From: CBCXVS01 sp965178525 | GTDB lineage: Bacteria; Tectomicrobia; Entotheonellia; Entotheonellales; Entotheonellaceae | Direction of reading: 5' to 3' | Length of the DNA: 64,000 nt | Assembly: GCA_965178525.1 (NCBI GenBank) | Contig: CBCXVS010000001.1 | Span: 1-64,000 of the forward strand | Shown here: positions 44,876 through 52,785 of the stretch, piece by piece | How positions within the stretch are numbered: the first letter of the stretch is position 1 | Layout: each line of letters begins with the position of its first letter | Notes under the pieces: model-generated | Told to the model about the DNA's origin: nothing | The model's input: the letters and a program-made list of their open reading frames with translations, nothing else | Database searches by the model: none | Made by a program: the position numbers and the translations under genes

Positions 44876-44904
44876 AATATACAGAAAAACCCATGCGTTG
44901 TCAA
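44876..44904 (-). promoter_or_regulatory. Sigma-70-like promoter of the tRNA-tuf operon
   Basis: On the minus strand a perfect TTGACA (44904-44899) is followed by a 17-base spacer and TATATT (44881-44876), five of six -10 bases. The first tRNA begins about 49 bases downstream of the -10 box. This is the strongest promoter match I see in the window and is placed to drive trnT-Y-G-T-tuf and possibly the whole superoperon. Confidence 0.85.
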
Positions 44905-44990
44905 TAGGCAGTCTGAGAGCGCCAGGCACCGTGTCATGAACGACCCGACCTGTCTTGCGGGTAAGCGACACTTGGCGGCGGCCTATCCTG

Positions 44991-45761
44991 CTACGCAGAG
45001 GGCTGGGTTTCCGCCGAAGTCATGCGCTGGTTCCAAACATACGATAAAACGATCGATCCCGCCACCGCAACGTTGAGAGAATCACTGTCGGGGTGCATCG
45101 GAATGTGCACGAGGCTGTCACAGCGGCTCCGTACCAAGCGCCGTATGCCGCGCCCTTCAGCTCCCAGGACGACAACGACACGTTCCGGCCAGACGACTTG
45201 GTCCACGGCGGCATCAGCCCGCCCGTCCGTCCCATACACCCAACAGTGAAGCTGCTTCAAGGTGTCGAGCGCCTGCACCATATTACCCACCTGTACCACC
45301 GAGACCCGTTCCACGGCGCCTGCCGAGCGCTTGACCACCACAGGCGTGAGCCGCACAGAATGATGGCGCGGCACCAGGATCGTTCCAACCCCAAACGCGG
45401 CGGCTGACCGAATGAGGGTAGCAAAGTTGCCCACATCTGTCACCCCATCGAGCAACAACAACGTCTGCGGCCCGCTGGCCGATGTAAGCTGCGCTTGCAC
45501 ATCGGCCAGTGTATGATAGCCCAGGGGGCTTACGAAAGCGACCACCCCTTGATGTTGATCGTGGCCGAGCAGGCGCCGCAACTGGGCATGGCTCACGGAG
45601 GTCATGGGAATCTCACGGCGGGACGCAAGGGCGACGATACGTTGAACGCCAGCCCCTTGCCGCTGCGACGCCAGGAGAATTTTTTCTACACGGCGGCGCT
45701 CAGCCTGCAACACCTCGAGCACCGGATGGATGCCATATACTTTTTCTTCGGCCGTCATCAC
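44991..45761 (-). CDS. rlmB: 23S rRNA 2'-O-methyltransferase RlmB-like (SpoU family)
   Basis: SAM-dependent 2'-O-methyltransferase expected to modify G2251 of 23S rRNA (E. coli numbering). A short N-terminal substrate-binding domain (YGIHPVLEVLQAERRRVEKI) is followed by a trefoil-knot SpoU domain (about 95-250) with LLLDGVTDVGNFATLIRSA, VVVLGAEGRGI and SDSLNVAVAGSIVL. The final product could be another TrmH-family enzyme, but the lengths and motifs fit RlmB. It starts 22 bases after the ispF stop. Confidence 0.9.
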   Translation of the reverse strand: MMTAEEKVYGIHPVLEVLQAERRRVEKILLASQRQGAGVQRIVALASRREIPMTSVSHAQLRRLLGHDQHQGVVAFVSPLGYHTLADVQAQLTSASGPQTLLLLDGVTDVGNFATLIRSAAAFGVGTILVPRHHSVRLTPVVVKRSAGAVERVSVVQVGNMVQALDTLKQLHCWVYGTDGRADAAVDQVVWPERVVVVLGAEGRGIRRLVRSRCDSLVHIPMHPDSDSLNVAVAGSIVLSYVWNQRMTSAETQPSA

Positions 45762-45783
45762 TCACAATCATCGTGGCGCGGTC

Positions 45784-46275
45784 TCACGCCGGCTCAGCAC
45801 TCGGAAGCGGACACAAGAGACACACTGCATAGGCCGCAATCCCCTCTTCCTCACCGGCAAATCCCAAGCCATCGGTGGTTGTGGCCTTAACACTCATCTG
45901 TCCCGGTGTCCCACCCACAGCCGCCGTCAGCCTCTGCACCATCTGTGGCACGTACGGCGCCAAACGCGGGCGCTGAGCAACTACGGTGATATCCGCATTG
46001 CCTAAGCCATAGCCGCGCTCACGCACGAGCGCGCTCACCTGCTGTAACAAGACCAGGCTCGACACCCCCCGCCAGCGGGGTTCAGTACTGGGAAAATGTT
46101 GCCCCAAATCCCCGAGCGCCAAGGCGCCTAGCATCGCATCACACAAGGCGTGCACCGCCACATCAGCGTCGGAATATCCCTCTAATCCCCGCTCGTGTGG
46201 TATCTGTACGCCCCCCAGTATGAGCGCCCGTCCAGGCACGAGCGGATGGACATCATAGCCGAATCCTACGCGCAT
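45784..46275 (-). CDS. ispF: 2-C-methyl-D-erythritol 2,4-cyclodiphosphate synthase
   Basis: Fifth enzyme of the MEP isoprenoid pathway, 163 aa. Metal-site D and H lie in RVGFGYDVHPL and the SDADVAVHALCDAMLGALALG block; the HFPSTEPRW and KATTTDGLGFAGEEEGIAAY motifs are also present. It follows ispD, the pathway neighbour, after a gap holding a palindromic element. Confidence 0.95.
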   Translation of the reverse strand: MRVGFGYDVHPLVPGRALILGGVQIPHERGLEGYSDADVAVHALCDAMLGALALGDLGQHFPSTEPRWRGVSSLVLLQQVSALVRERGYGLGNADITVVAQRPRLAPYVPQMVQRLTAAVGGTPGQMSVKATTTDGLGFAGEEEGIAAYAVCLLCPLPSAEPA

Positions 46276-46343
46276 AGCTATCCCTTACGTACCTGATCCA
46301 GGCATCGGGACTTCGTACACAACACCAGTAGGATGCCATCCCT

Positions 46344-46420
46344 TCAGTACCTGTACAGGATTACCTTTATACATTTCTCTCCAGGGCAAAAATATAAGTT
46401 TGGTTTTATTTCGGTACTTA
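46344..46420. repeat. Dispersed palindromic element, copy 6
   Basis: A 77-bp copy of subfamily II in the ispD-ispF gap. The left end is slightly degraded (TCAGTACCTGTACA); the right end reads TTTCGGTACTTA. The inner ATTACCTTTATACATTTCTC is shared with copy 4. It splits an otherwise compact two-gene MEP-pathway unit. Confidence 0.78.
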
Positions 46421-46437
46421 TTTGCAGTATGCCGTAC

Positions 46438-47154
46438 TTAGACACCATGACGCAGGAAACTCTCACCTAAGAATAAATCATCCGGGGTTGTCATTTTCAC
46501 GTTCTGCTGCGCTCCTAAGATGACATGTACGGGATGGCCAAGCGCTTCGACGAGCCCCGCTTCATCGGTTGCCTGCAGCCCCTGCCGCCGGGCCTGTTGA
46601 AACGCCGTCTGCAACAGAGCCCACCGAAACGCCTGCGGGGTTTGAGTACGCCATAAGCGCTCGCGGGAAATCGTCGTTTCGACCTGGCCCGCCTCCGACA
46701 CCCGCTTGAGCGTATCGGTGAGCGGTACGGCGGTAATGGCCGCCCCGTGGCGAGCCGCCCCCTGAAGGCTTTGGTGCAACAACGACTCAGTCACAAAGGG
46801 ACGGACACCGTCATGGACCACGACCAAATCCACCGCCGCGGTCACCTGTTGCAATCCACGCCACACTGATTCCTGCCGTTCCGCCCCGCCGGTAACGATA
46901 CCCCGGACTTTGCGAAAACCGTAACGCTCGACGATCGCATGCCGACAATGGTCGGCATAGTCCGCAGCCACCACGAGCCAGATCTCATCCACAGCCGAGG
47001 CCGCTTCGAAGATATCGAGGGTCCGGGCCAAGATCTCTCGCCCGTCCAGCAGTTGATACGGTTTGGACACGGCCCCACCCATGCGCAGGCCACTGCCAGC
47101 CGCCGGGATCAGCGCCGCCACGTGGGCGCTTGCCAGAATATCGTGGGTTTCCAT
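46438..47154 (-). CDS. ispD: 2-C-methyl-D-erythritol 4-phosphate cytidylyltransferase
   Basis: Third enzyme of the MEP pathway, about 238 aa from METHDILASAHVAALIPAAG at 47154. The nucleotide-binding loop is PAAGSGLRMGG with the essential lysine in SKPYQLLDGREIL, where many homologues read KQF. Other motifs are VVHDGVRPFV, TDTLKR and TPQAFRWALL. The stop codon lies 17 bases before a palindromic element. Confidence 0.94.
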   Translation of the reverse strand: METHDILASAHVAALIPAAGSGLRMGGAVSKPYQLLDGREILARTLDIFEAASAVDEIWLVVAADYADHCRHAIVERYGFRKVRGIVTGGAERQESVWRGLQQVTAAVDLVVVHDGVRPFVTESLLHQSLQGAARHGAAITAVPLTDTLKRVSEAGQVETTISRERLWRTQTPQAFRWALLQTAFQQARRQGLQATDEAGLVEALGHPVHVILGAQQNVKMTTPDDLFLGESFLRHGV

Positions 47155-47253
47155 GCGCGTTCCTTCATGCTGCGCACCACCATTCAGGTAACCCGATCGC
47201 AAGCCGTATGAAGAGGTTTCGCAGCTTGTGCCCCTTTTGACGTGGCGTCTTCC

Positions 47254-48279
47254 TTAGCGACTTTCGACCGGCACATCCCGCGTGGCATCTTCCTTCAAAC
47301 GGCTGAAGATCATACGGCCGGCGGTCGTTTGCAACACACTGGTCACCGACACATCCACATGCTTGTTGAGATATTTCCTCGCATTATCGACGACGACCAT
47401 CGTCCCATCATCGAGATATGCCACCCCCTGGTCGTATTCCTTGCCCTCTTTCAGCACGTAGACGTGCATGACCTCGCCCGGCAGCACGACCGGTTTCACC
47501 GCATTCGCCAATTGATTGATGTTGAGGACAGGCACGCCTTGTAATTCAGCGACCTTGTTCAAATTAAAATCATTCGTCAAGACCTTGCCCCGCAAGGTCT
47601 TGCCTAACGCCACGAGCTTCGCATCGACATCGCGAATTTTGGGAAAATCATGTTCCACAATCCGTACATCCCGCTCAACATCTTTTTGGATGCGCTGCAA
47701 AATATCCAGACCACGCCGCCCCCGGTTCCGCTTTAAGGAATCTGAAGAGCCCGCAATGTGTTGGAGCTCTTTCAGGACGAATTGGGGTACAATTAAAGGA
47801 CCTTCGAGAAAGTCCGTCTCACAAATATCCGCAATGCGCCCGTCGATAATCACACTGGTATCGAGGATCTTCGGGCTACTGCCCTGTCCTTCGTGTAACC
47901 ACTCGTTTCCACTGGCCTGGCCGCCGAACTCCGGCCCTTTGCTCAAACCAAGGACGATCCCGAAGTAGGCGCAGACGACATAGCTTAGCAAGGATAACGC
48001 CTGCAACACCGCCCCATTCTGTATTGACAGTTTCCCCAGCAAATGGGTAATGACGGCGCCCAAGAGCAAGCCGAGTACGAGCCCGCCGAGACCATTGAGA
48101 TAGGAACGCAATGGAATCTTACGCAACACCCTCTTAAGCATACAGAGTAGAGTCGCACAGATGATGCCAAGCCCCGCCCCCAAGGCTTCGGAGACCCATC
48201 CGTCTTGCGTCATAGCAACAACGCTGCCGGTCCACCCTCCCACCACGACGACTAGGAGCCGCAAGAGATAGAATCCCAC
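47254..48279 (-). CDS. PIN-TRAM membrane protein (YacL-like)
   Basis: Four N-terminal hydrophobic segments (about 1-115) anchor the protein, followed by a PIN nuclease domain (about 130-260) and a TRAM RNA-binding domain (about 265-340). PIN acidic residues are visible in KILDTSVIIDGRIADI, VPQFVLKELQHI and KVLTNDFNLNKVA. This architecture is the YacL family, often next to ispD/ispF. The target RNA is not known. The 256-base upstream gap has a CTGGAG/CTCCAG hairpin (48311-48330) and a CCGGCC/GGCCGG hairpin (48437-48452). Confidence 0.88.
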   Translation of the reverse strand: MGFYLLRLLVVVVGGWTGSVVAMTQDGWVSEALGAGLGIICATLLCMLKRVLRKIPLRSYLNGLGGLVLGLLLGAVITHLLGKLSIQNGAVLQALSLLSYVVCAYFGIVLGLSKGPEFGGQASGNEWLHEGQGSSPKILDTSVIIDGRIADICETDFLEGPLIVPQFVLKELQHIAGSSDSLKRNRGRRGLDILQRIQKDVERDVRIVEHDFPKIRDVDAKLVALGKTLRGKVLTNDFNLNKVAELQGVPVLNINQLANAVKPVVLPGEVMHVYVLKEGKEYDQGVAYLDDGTMVVVDNARKYLNKHVDVSVTSVLQTTAGRMIFSRLKEDATRDVPVESR

Positions 48280-48535
48280 CTATCCACCCCCTTTCACGCG
48301 TCGAGAAGCTCTGGAGGCTGTAGTCTCCAGCAACACATAAGCAAGCATCTACATCATATAATACCAATATTTATGCCGAACTGCTGCTGTAATGTTCAAA
48401 TGGGTCACAGCCGGCTCGGTGTTCCCTCTTTGTGAACCGGCCTCTCGGCCGGCCGCGCCTCATACCATAGCCAAGACATGGCACGGCCCTTCCCGGTGAG
48501 CCCATCCGTGCCGTGCAGGCCGTACGACGGCATCG

Positions 48536-49150
48536 TCAGACAACCCCATCAGGGATGGCGGGTAGCGCCCTGTACGCGTTGGCAATCGCCTGCCAATCCT
48601 CGTATATGAGTAGTTTTTTCCGGCGGATCGCATAGGGGTCACCATAGAGCGCACTGGCCGGATTAAAGGTCACATAGGCGGGTACCGTGGCCGTGGCATG
48701 CCGCCAGACCGACCAGCCACGCTGGCGTTCCAGACTCCCTTTGATACCGAGAAAATACTGCATGGGTAGCCGCCCCAACATCACCAGTAATTGGGGTTGC
48801 ACGAGCAAAATCTCCTGCTGCAGCCGATCTTGACACGCTCGGATTTCCGCCACGCGAGGGGAGCGGTCTGCGGGCGCTCGGCACACGACTAAATTGGTGA
48901 TATACACCTGGTCGCGTGGGATTTCAACCCGTGGCGCCGCCAGAATACGCTGTAAAAGCTCGCCTGCCGGACCCGCAAAAGGGCGTCCGACGCGTTCATC
49001 CGTCTCCCCAATACGCTCGGCTAGCAGCAGCAGCAGCGCTCGGGGAGCCCCATGGCCGAATACGACCCGCGTACGCGACTGCGCCAGGGCGCAGCGCTGA
49101 CAATCGCTATACACGCCGCGCAGTGCTTCCAGTGCCGCCGTCTCTGTCAT
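48536..49150 (-). CDS. Family 4-type uracil-DNA glycosylase-like protein, altered active-site motifs
   Basis: A 204-aa protein with four iron-sulfur-type cysteines (CQRC near residue 17-20; CRAPADRSPRVAEIRAC in the middle) and the GRPFAGPAGELLQRIL segment, which together identify the Fe-S uracil-DNA glycosylase family. Two key positions differ: the usual GE-G-PG-type loop is LLLAERIGETDE, and the C-terminal HP motif is FNPASALYGDP, with N in place of H. Activity may be lost or changed. It is the first gene of the minus-strand block after a 120-base gap. Confidence 0.78.
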   Translation of the reverse strand: MTETAALEALRGVYSDCQRCALAQSRTRVVFGHGAPRALLLLLAERIGETDERVGRPFAGPAGELLQRILAAPRVEIPRDQVYITNLVVCRAPADRSPRVAEIRACQDRLQQEILLVQPQLLVMLGRLPMQYFLGIKGSLERQRGWSVWRHATATVPAYVTFNPASALYGDPYAIRRKKLLIYEDWQAIANAYRALPAIPDGVV

Positions 49151-49273
49151 GTCTGTCCTCGTCCTCCCTCTTCGCGTCGCCCGCCCCGCCTCAGGCCCAC
49201 TTGATGCATTTCCCCCAGAATTATAGCATACCTGCGTTATGCGTGCTTGGCATGCCTGCGAAAGGAGACACCT

Positions 49274-49399
49274 GTGAAAGCGCGACGCTCGATGCGCTTT
49301 GTCCCCGGCAATAAGCCGTCGTGGATGGTCGATATCGCCATGGTCAAAAACTCACAACAGATTCTCGAATTGGCGCGTGTGATTGGCGCCGTGAAATAA
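49274..49399 (+). pseudogene. CoA ester lyase remnant with internal deletion
   Basis: A 41-codon frame, GTG at 49274 with an AAAGGAGACACCT ribosome site. The first half (KARRSMRFVPGNKPSWM) matches the N-terminus of HpcH/HpaI citrate/malyl-CoA lyases. The second half (VDIAMVKNSQQILELARVIGA) resembles their C-terminus. The roughly 250-residue catalytic core is missing, so it looks like a precise in-frame internal deletion. No enzyme activity is expected. Family assignment is from the two short motifs only. Confidence 0.6.
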
Positions 49400-49458
49400 A
49401 GTGGAGAAAAGATAGAAATGAGGACTTGAATTGTACTTGCGATTTCCGCTAGGATGGG

Positions 49459-49510
49459 AGCCTCTCAGGTTCTTGCTGCCATGGCAGGCGTCACATGCTC
49501 CTGAGAGGCT
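49459..49510. repeat. Nested inverted repeats upstream of small CXXC gene
   Basis: A perfect 11-bp outer pair AGCCTCTCAGG/CCTGAGAGGCT encloses an inner perfect palindrome CTGCCATGGCAG (49476-49487). No T-run follows. It lies about 64 bases before the start of the small membrane protein gene, in its likely leader, and may be a structured 5' UTR or a protein-binding site. Confidence 0.6.
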
Positions 49511-49573
49511 GACGGACTCGTACTGCGTACCGCCAATTCATTCCCCACCGGGCTCTTGTTAAAGGGGTGCGTC

Positions 49574-49876
49574 ATGGTCCCTGTTCTCCAAGCCCTCGCC
49601 GATTTGTTCAGCTATGCAGGGTTCTGGCTCATATTATGGGTCGCGGCTTTGGTGGGGTTTTCCGTGTTTATCATACGTGTGAACCGCACGGCCAAAAAAC
49701 CACGCCCTTGGGTCGTGCGCAAAGGGACCTGTTTTTTTTGCAACAGTGACTTGTTCGGTACCACACGGGAATATCAACGCCTCAATCTCCTCGAAACCCT
49801 CTCGCCGGAGAGTAAGTATCTCTGTACAAGTTGCGACCAAGAGAAGGTTTTCGGCTTGCTCAGTAAGCTCGGCTAA
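49574..49876 (+). CDS. Small membrane protein with two CXXC pairs, unknown
   Basis: A 100-aa protein not recognised as a named family. One membrane helix (about residues 12-36) is followed by a basic stretch and a soluble tail with CFFC (53-56) and CTSC (84-87), a likely zinc ribbon. The ATG at 49574 has AAAGGGG upstream. No catalytic residues are visible. The structured region at 49459-49510 may control it. Confidence 0.7.
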   Translation: MVPVLQALADLFSYAGFWLILWVAALVGFSVFIIRVNRTAKKPRPWVVRKGTCFFCNSDLFGTTREYQRLNLLETLSPESKYLCTSCDQEKVFGLLSKLG

Positions 49877-49979
49877 ACCGCGGGATTCCAGATCGACCAG
49901 CCCATGCGCCGACACGAGAGGCGACCCGTGTGCCCTGCGCCGGGAGCCACACGCCGAACATCGCACCAAGGATGAAGAC

Positions 49980-50776
49980 ATGACGCAATCCCCGTTCTCA
50001 CTGCAAGACAAAACGGTCATCGTCACCGTCGGTGGCATCGGCATTGGCAAAAGTATCAGTATCGAATGCGCCCGGGCAGGGGCGGATGTCATGCTCTATA
50101 GCCGGCGCATGGAGCATCTCGAAAAGACGGCGGCAGACATTCGCCAGTTGGGAAAGCGCGCCTTGGCTCTGACGGTGGACGTGCGGGACCCGGACCAGGT
50201 CAACCGCGTGGTGCAACAGACGCTGGAGGAATTCGGTCAGATCGATGTCCTGATCAACAATCACGGCGCCAGTTTTCGGGCGCCGATCGAAGACATAAGT
50301 CTGAATGGTTGGAATGCCGTCGTCGGCATTAACTTGAATGGGGTGTTTCTGTGCTGCCAGGCCGTGGGCCAACCCATGCGCGAGCGTCAACAAGGCGTCA
50401 TTGTCAACATCTCGTCCATGGCTGGCGTACGGGGCTCGATGATGATGTCCCACTATGCCGCGTCGAAGGCCGCCGTCATCAATTTTACGACGACGCTCGC
50501 GCAGGCTTGGGCGCCGTATCATATTCGCGTCAATTGCATCGCACCCGGCCCCATCGAAACCGAGGGCTATTTGGAAGTCTTGCGCGCCACCAATCCGAAC
50601 GCCGAGGAGGTCTATCGCAAGACGGCCGAGCGCGTCGCCCTGAAGCGCTGGGCCGCGTCGAGGAAATCGCCTACCCGACGATTTTTCTCGCCTCAGAGGC
50701 GTCCAGCTTCATGACCGGCACGACCATTTATATAGACGGCGGGGGCGAGCCGCGGCCGGAGACCGATGTCGATTAA
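49980..50776 (+). pseudogene. SDR-family oxidoreductase, single frameshift
   Basis: Short-chain dehydrogenase/reductase with the expected N-S-Y-K residues: N in VLINNHGAS, S in NISSMAG, and YAASK. The nucleotide loop reads VIVTVGGIGIGKS, where TGG is usual, so one glycine has moved. The ATG at 49980 follows AAGGATGAAG. The open frame ends at 50714, but the conserved C-terminus (GRVEEIAYPTIFLASEASSF, then TGTTIYIDGGG) continues in another frame to a stop at 50776. One missing G near 50651 explains this, so it may be a sequencing error. The substrate is unknown. Confidence 0.8.
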
Positions 50777-50795
50777 AAAGCAGCCGCTCACAACG

Positions 50796-51659
50796 TCACG
50801 GCGACACGAGGTCGACCTCAAGGCTAATATCCACGGCGGGCGCCGAATGGGTCAGAGCGCCAGAGGAAATCAGATCCACCCCAGCCTCGGCGTAGTTGCG
50901 TACCGTTTCGAGCGTCACCCCACCGGAGGACTCCAGGAGGATGTGCTCCCCGCCTGGCGCTTTGCGGACCATGTGCACGGCCTCGAGGGTCTCTTCCGGC
51001 GTCATGTTATCCAGCAGAATAGCGTCGGTGCCGGCGGCCAGCGCCTCCGGGATTTGGGTGAGACAATCGACTTCGACCTCGATCCTTTGCAAATGGGATG
51101 CCGAGGCGCGGACCATGGCCACGGCAGTGGCAATATTGCCGACAATGGCAATGTGGTTATCCTTAATCAGCACGCCATCGGCCAGGCCGAAACGATGGTT
51201 GTGTCCACCTCCAACCCGCACTGCGTATTTCTCTAACGCCCGCAAGCCCGGAGTGGTTTTGCGGGTGTCGATAATACGGGCGTCGGTATGCTGCACGGCC
51301 TCCACATAGCGCCGTGTGAGCGTTGCCACGCCCGAAAGGCGTTGGAGCAGATTGAGGGCCACGCGCTCGGCAGTTAACAGCGCCTGCCCTGGCCCATGCA
51401 GCTCCGCAAAGACGCTGCCAGGTGTGAGCCAATCGCCATCGTGCACGGTGCTCTGCAGCGAGACGGCAGGATCCGCGGCGTGAAAGACGGCTCGCGCCAT
51501 CTCGAGCCCTGCCAAGACCAGAGGCGCTTTGGCCAATAAGCGGCCCTGGCCCTGTGCCTGTGCCGGCACCATGGCCAGGGTGGTAATATCCCCGAAGCCG
51601 ACATCTTCGTCGAGAAAATGGCTCGCAAGGTCGTACAATGCGCGTTGGGAGAGGTGCAT
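50796..51659 (-). CDS. nadC: Quinolinate phosphoribosyltransferase
   Basis: Converts quinolinate and PRPP to nicotinate mononucleotide in NAD synthesis. The 287-aa protein has DVGFGDITT, ERVALNLLQRLSGVAT, DTRKTTPGLRALEKYAVRVG, GGGHNHRFGLADGVLIKDNH and EVEVD near their usual positions. It is convergent with the SDR (20-base gap) and divergent from rpoZ, with a perfect palindrome in the divergent region. Confidence 0.95.
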   Translation of the reverse strand: MHLSQRALYDLASHFLDEDVGFGDITTLAMVPAQAQGQGRLLAKAPLVLAGLEMARAVFHAADPAVSLQSTVHDGDWLTPGSVFAELHGPGQALLTAERVALNLLQRLSGVATLTRRYVEAVQHTDARIIDTRKTTPGLRALEKYAVRVGGGHNHRFGLADGVLIKDNHIAIVGNIATAVAMVRASASHLQRIEVEVDCLTQIPEALAAGTDAILLDNMTPEETLEAVHMVRKAPGGEHILLESSGGVTLETVRNYAEAGVDLISSGALTHSAPAVDISLEVDLVSP

Positions 51660-51756
51660 CGTTGTTCTCCAGGCGGTGCTCTGGCTCCGTCAGTCCACGT
51701 TTGGCAGCCCGTCACCCATCACCCGATCAGGGCATGCGCTCATGCGATTTGCTTCG

Positions 51757-51774
51757 GTCGATCACGTGATCGAC
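51757..51774. promoter_or_regulatory. Perfect 18-bp palindrome between nadC and rpoZ
   Basis: GTCGATCACGTGATCGAC lies in the 217-base divergent gap, about 100 bases from each start codon. A perfect palindrome of this length in a divergent promoter region is a candidate dimer-binding operator. The factor is unknown. Confidence 0.5.
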
Positions 51775-51876
51775 GGACGTCATGAGGACACCGCGGTCAG
51801 AATATGGTAAAATTTTTAGTTACACCGTGTTGCTTGAAGCTTCACCGCAGTATGCTATCGGCCAGGAGGCTCAACG

Positions 51877-52182
51877 TTGAACACACAGCACGAACTGCTC
51901 GATACCGCCATCAAAAGGGTAGGGAATCGTTATCTGGCCACGATGTTGGTCGCCAAACGCGTCCGCCAACTCCATCACGGCGCCCCGGCTTATGTCCAGC
52001 GCGAAGAAGGCGACAGCTTTTTCACGGTGGCCATGCGCGAGGTCGCCGAGGGACACGTCGTGATGGAACCTGAGGTGGCAACAGAACCGGACGCGCCCGA
52101 ATTCCCTACTGCGAGGAAGGAAGAGACACCGAACGAGGCGCCACAACCGGACACGATGCCGGAGGATCTCCCTTCAGCCTAA
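51877..52182 (+). CDS. rpoZ: RNA polymerase omega subunit
   Basis: Small subunit that helps fold beta'. The start is TTG at 51877 with a CCAGGAGGC ribosome site at the right distance. The core RYLATMLVAKRVRQL and FTVAMREVAEGHV matches the family. The 101-aa length includes an acidic, proline-rich tail. The first residues differ from the usual MARVT-type start. Confidence 0.85.
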   Translation: MNTQHELLDTAIKRVGNRYLATMLVAKRVRQLHHGAPAYVQREEGDSFFTVAMREVAEGHVVMEPEVATEPDAPEFPTARKEETPNEAPQPDTMPEDLPSA

Positions 52183-52258
52183 ACGAGTTCGCTGGTGGCA
52201 GACACCGCGTGCGCCGCGTGGGGTCACCACCAGCGTCCACTTGCCCCATCGTTAAGTT

Positions 52259-52332
52259 TAAGTCCCTGGACGAAATTAGCTACATCGTTTTTCCACAGGG
52301 AAAATATGAATTTAGTTTGGTTCGGGCACTTA
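52259..52332. repeat. Dispersed palindromic element, copy 7
   Basis: A 74-bp subfamily I copy, TAAGTCCCTGGACG to GGTTCGGGCACTTA, with inner ATTAGCTACATCGTTTTTCC. It lies in the convergent gap between rpoZ and the CBS protein and ends 18 bases before the CBS stop codon. Confidence 0.83.
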
Positions 52333-52350
52333 CTACGCCATGGCCGAGGA

Positions 52351-52785
52351 TCACTCGGCATCGCTTTCCTCCAAGGTTGCGATGTCATCCAACACGTACT
52401 TGAGGAAGTCGACCTCCGTGAGAATACCGATCAGTTGCCCCTCTTGTACAACAAGCAGACAGCCAATTTTTTGGCGCAACATGACTCGCGCAGCATCCTT
52501 GATATCCGCTCTGGGCCCGATCGTGAATACACGGGTACGCATAATGTCCCGGAGCAGAATACCCGCCTGAGCTGCCCGCCGCTCGCCCCGAGAAAGTTGT
52601 GCAATCGTCGAAATCGATGCGCGTAAGATGTCACGGTGCGTGATCAGGCCCTGGACGTTTGACTCCCGATCCACGACCGGTATGTGACGGATGCGCTTCC
52701 ACTGCATCATTTCCTCGGCAAATAACAGGTTATCATCCGCATACAATACAAATACATCTTGACTCATCAGATCTCGGACGCGCAT
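52351..52785 (-). CDS. CBS domain-pair protein
   Basis: A 144-aa stand-alone CBS pair (Bateman module). First CBS about residues 1-60 (MRVRDLMSQDVFVLYADDNL; RHIPVVDRESNVQGLITHRD); second CBS about 75-135 (LRDIMRTRVFTIGPRADIKD; GCLLVVQEGQLIGILTEVDF). Such modules bind adenine nucleotides and act as sensors. No effector domain is fused, and the partner is unknown. Confidence 0.92.
   Translation of the reverse strand: MRVRDLMSQDVFVLYADDNLLFAEEMMQWKRIRHIPVVDRESNVQGLITHRDILRASISTIAQLSRGERRAAQAGILLRDIMRTRVFTIGPRADIKDAARVMLRQKIGCLLVVQEGQLIGILTEVDFLKYVLDDIATLEESDAE

Noticed and set aside
48311..48452. Two small hairpins upstream of the PIN-TRAM gene considered as terminators
   Set aside because: Neither has a T-run on either strand; noted within the gene entry only.
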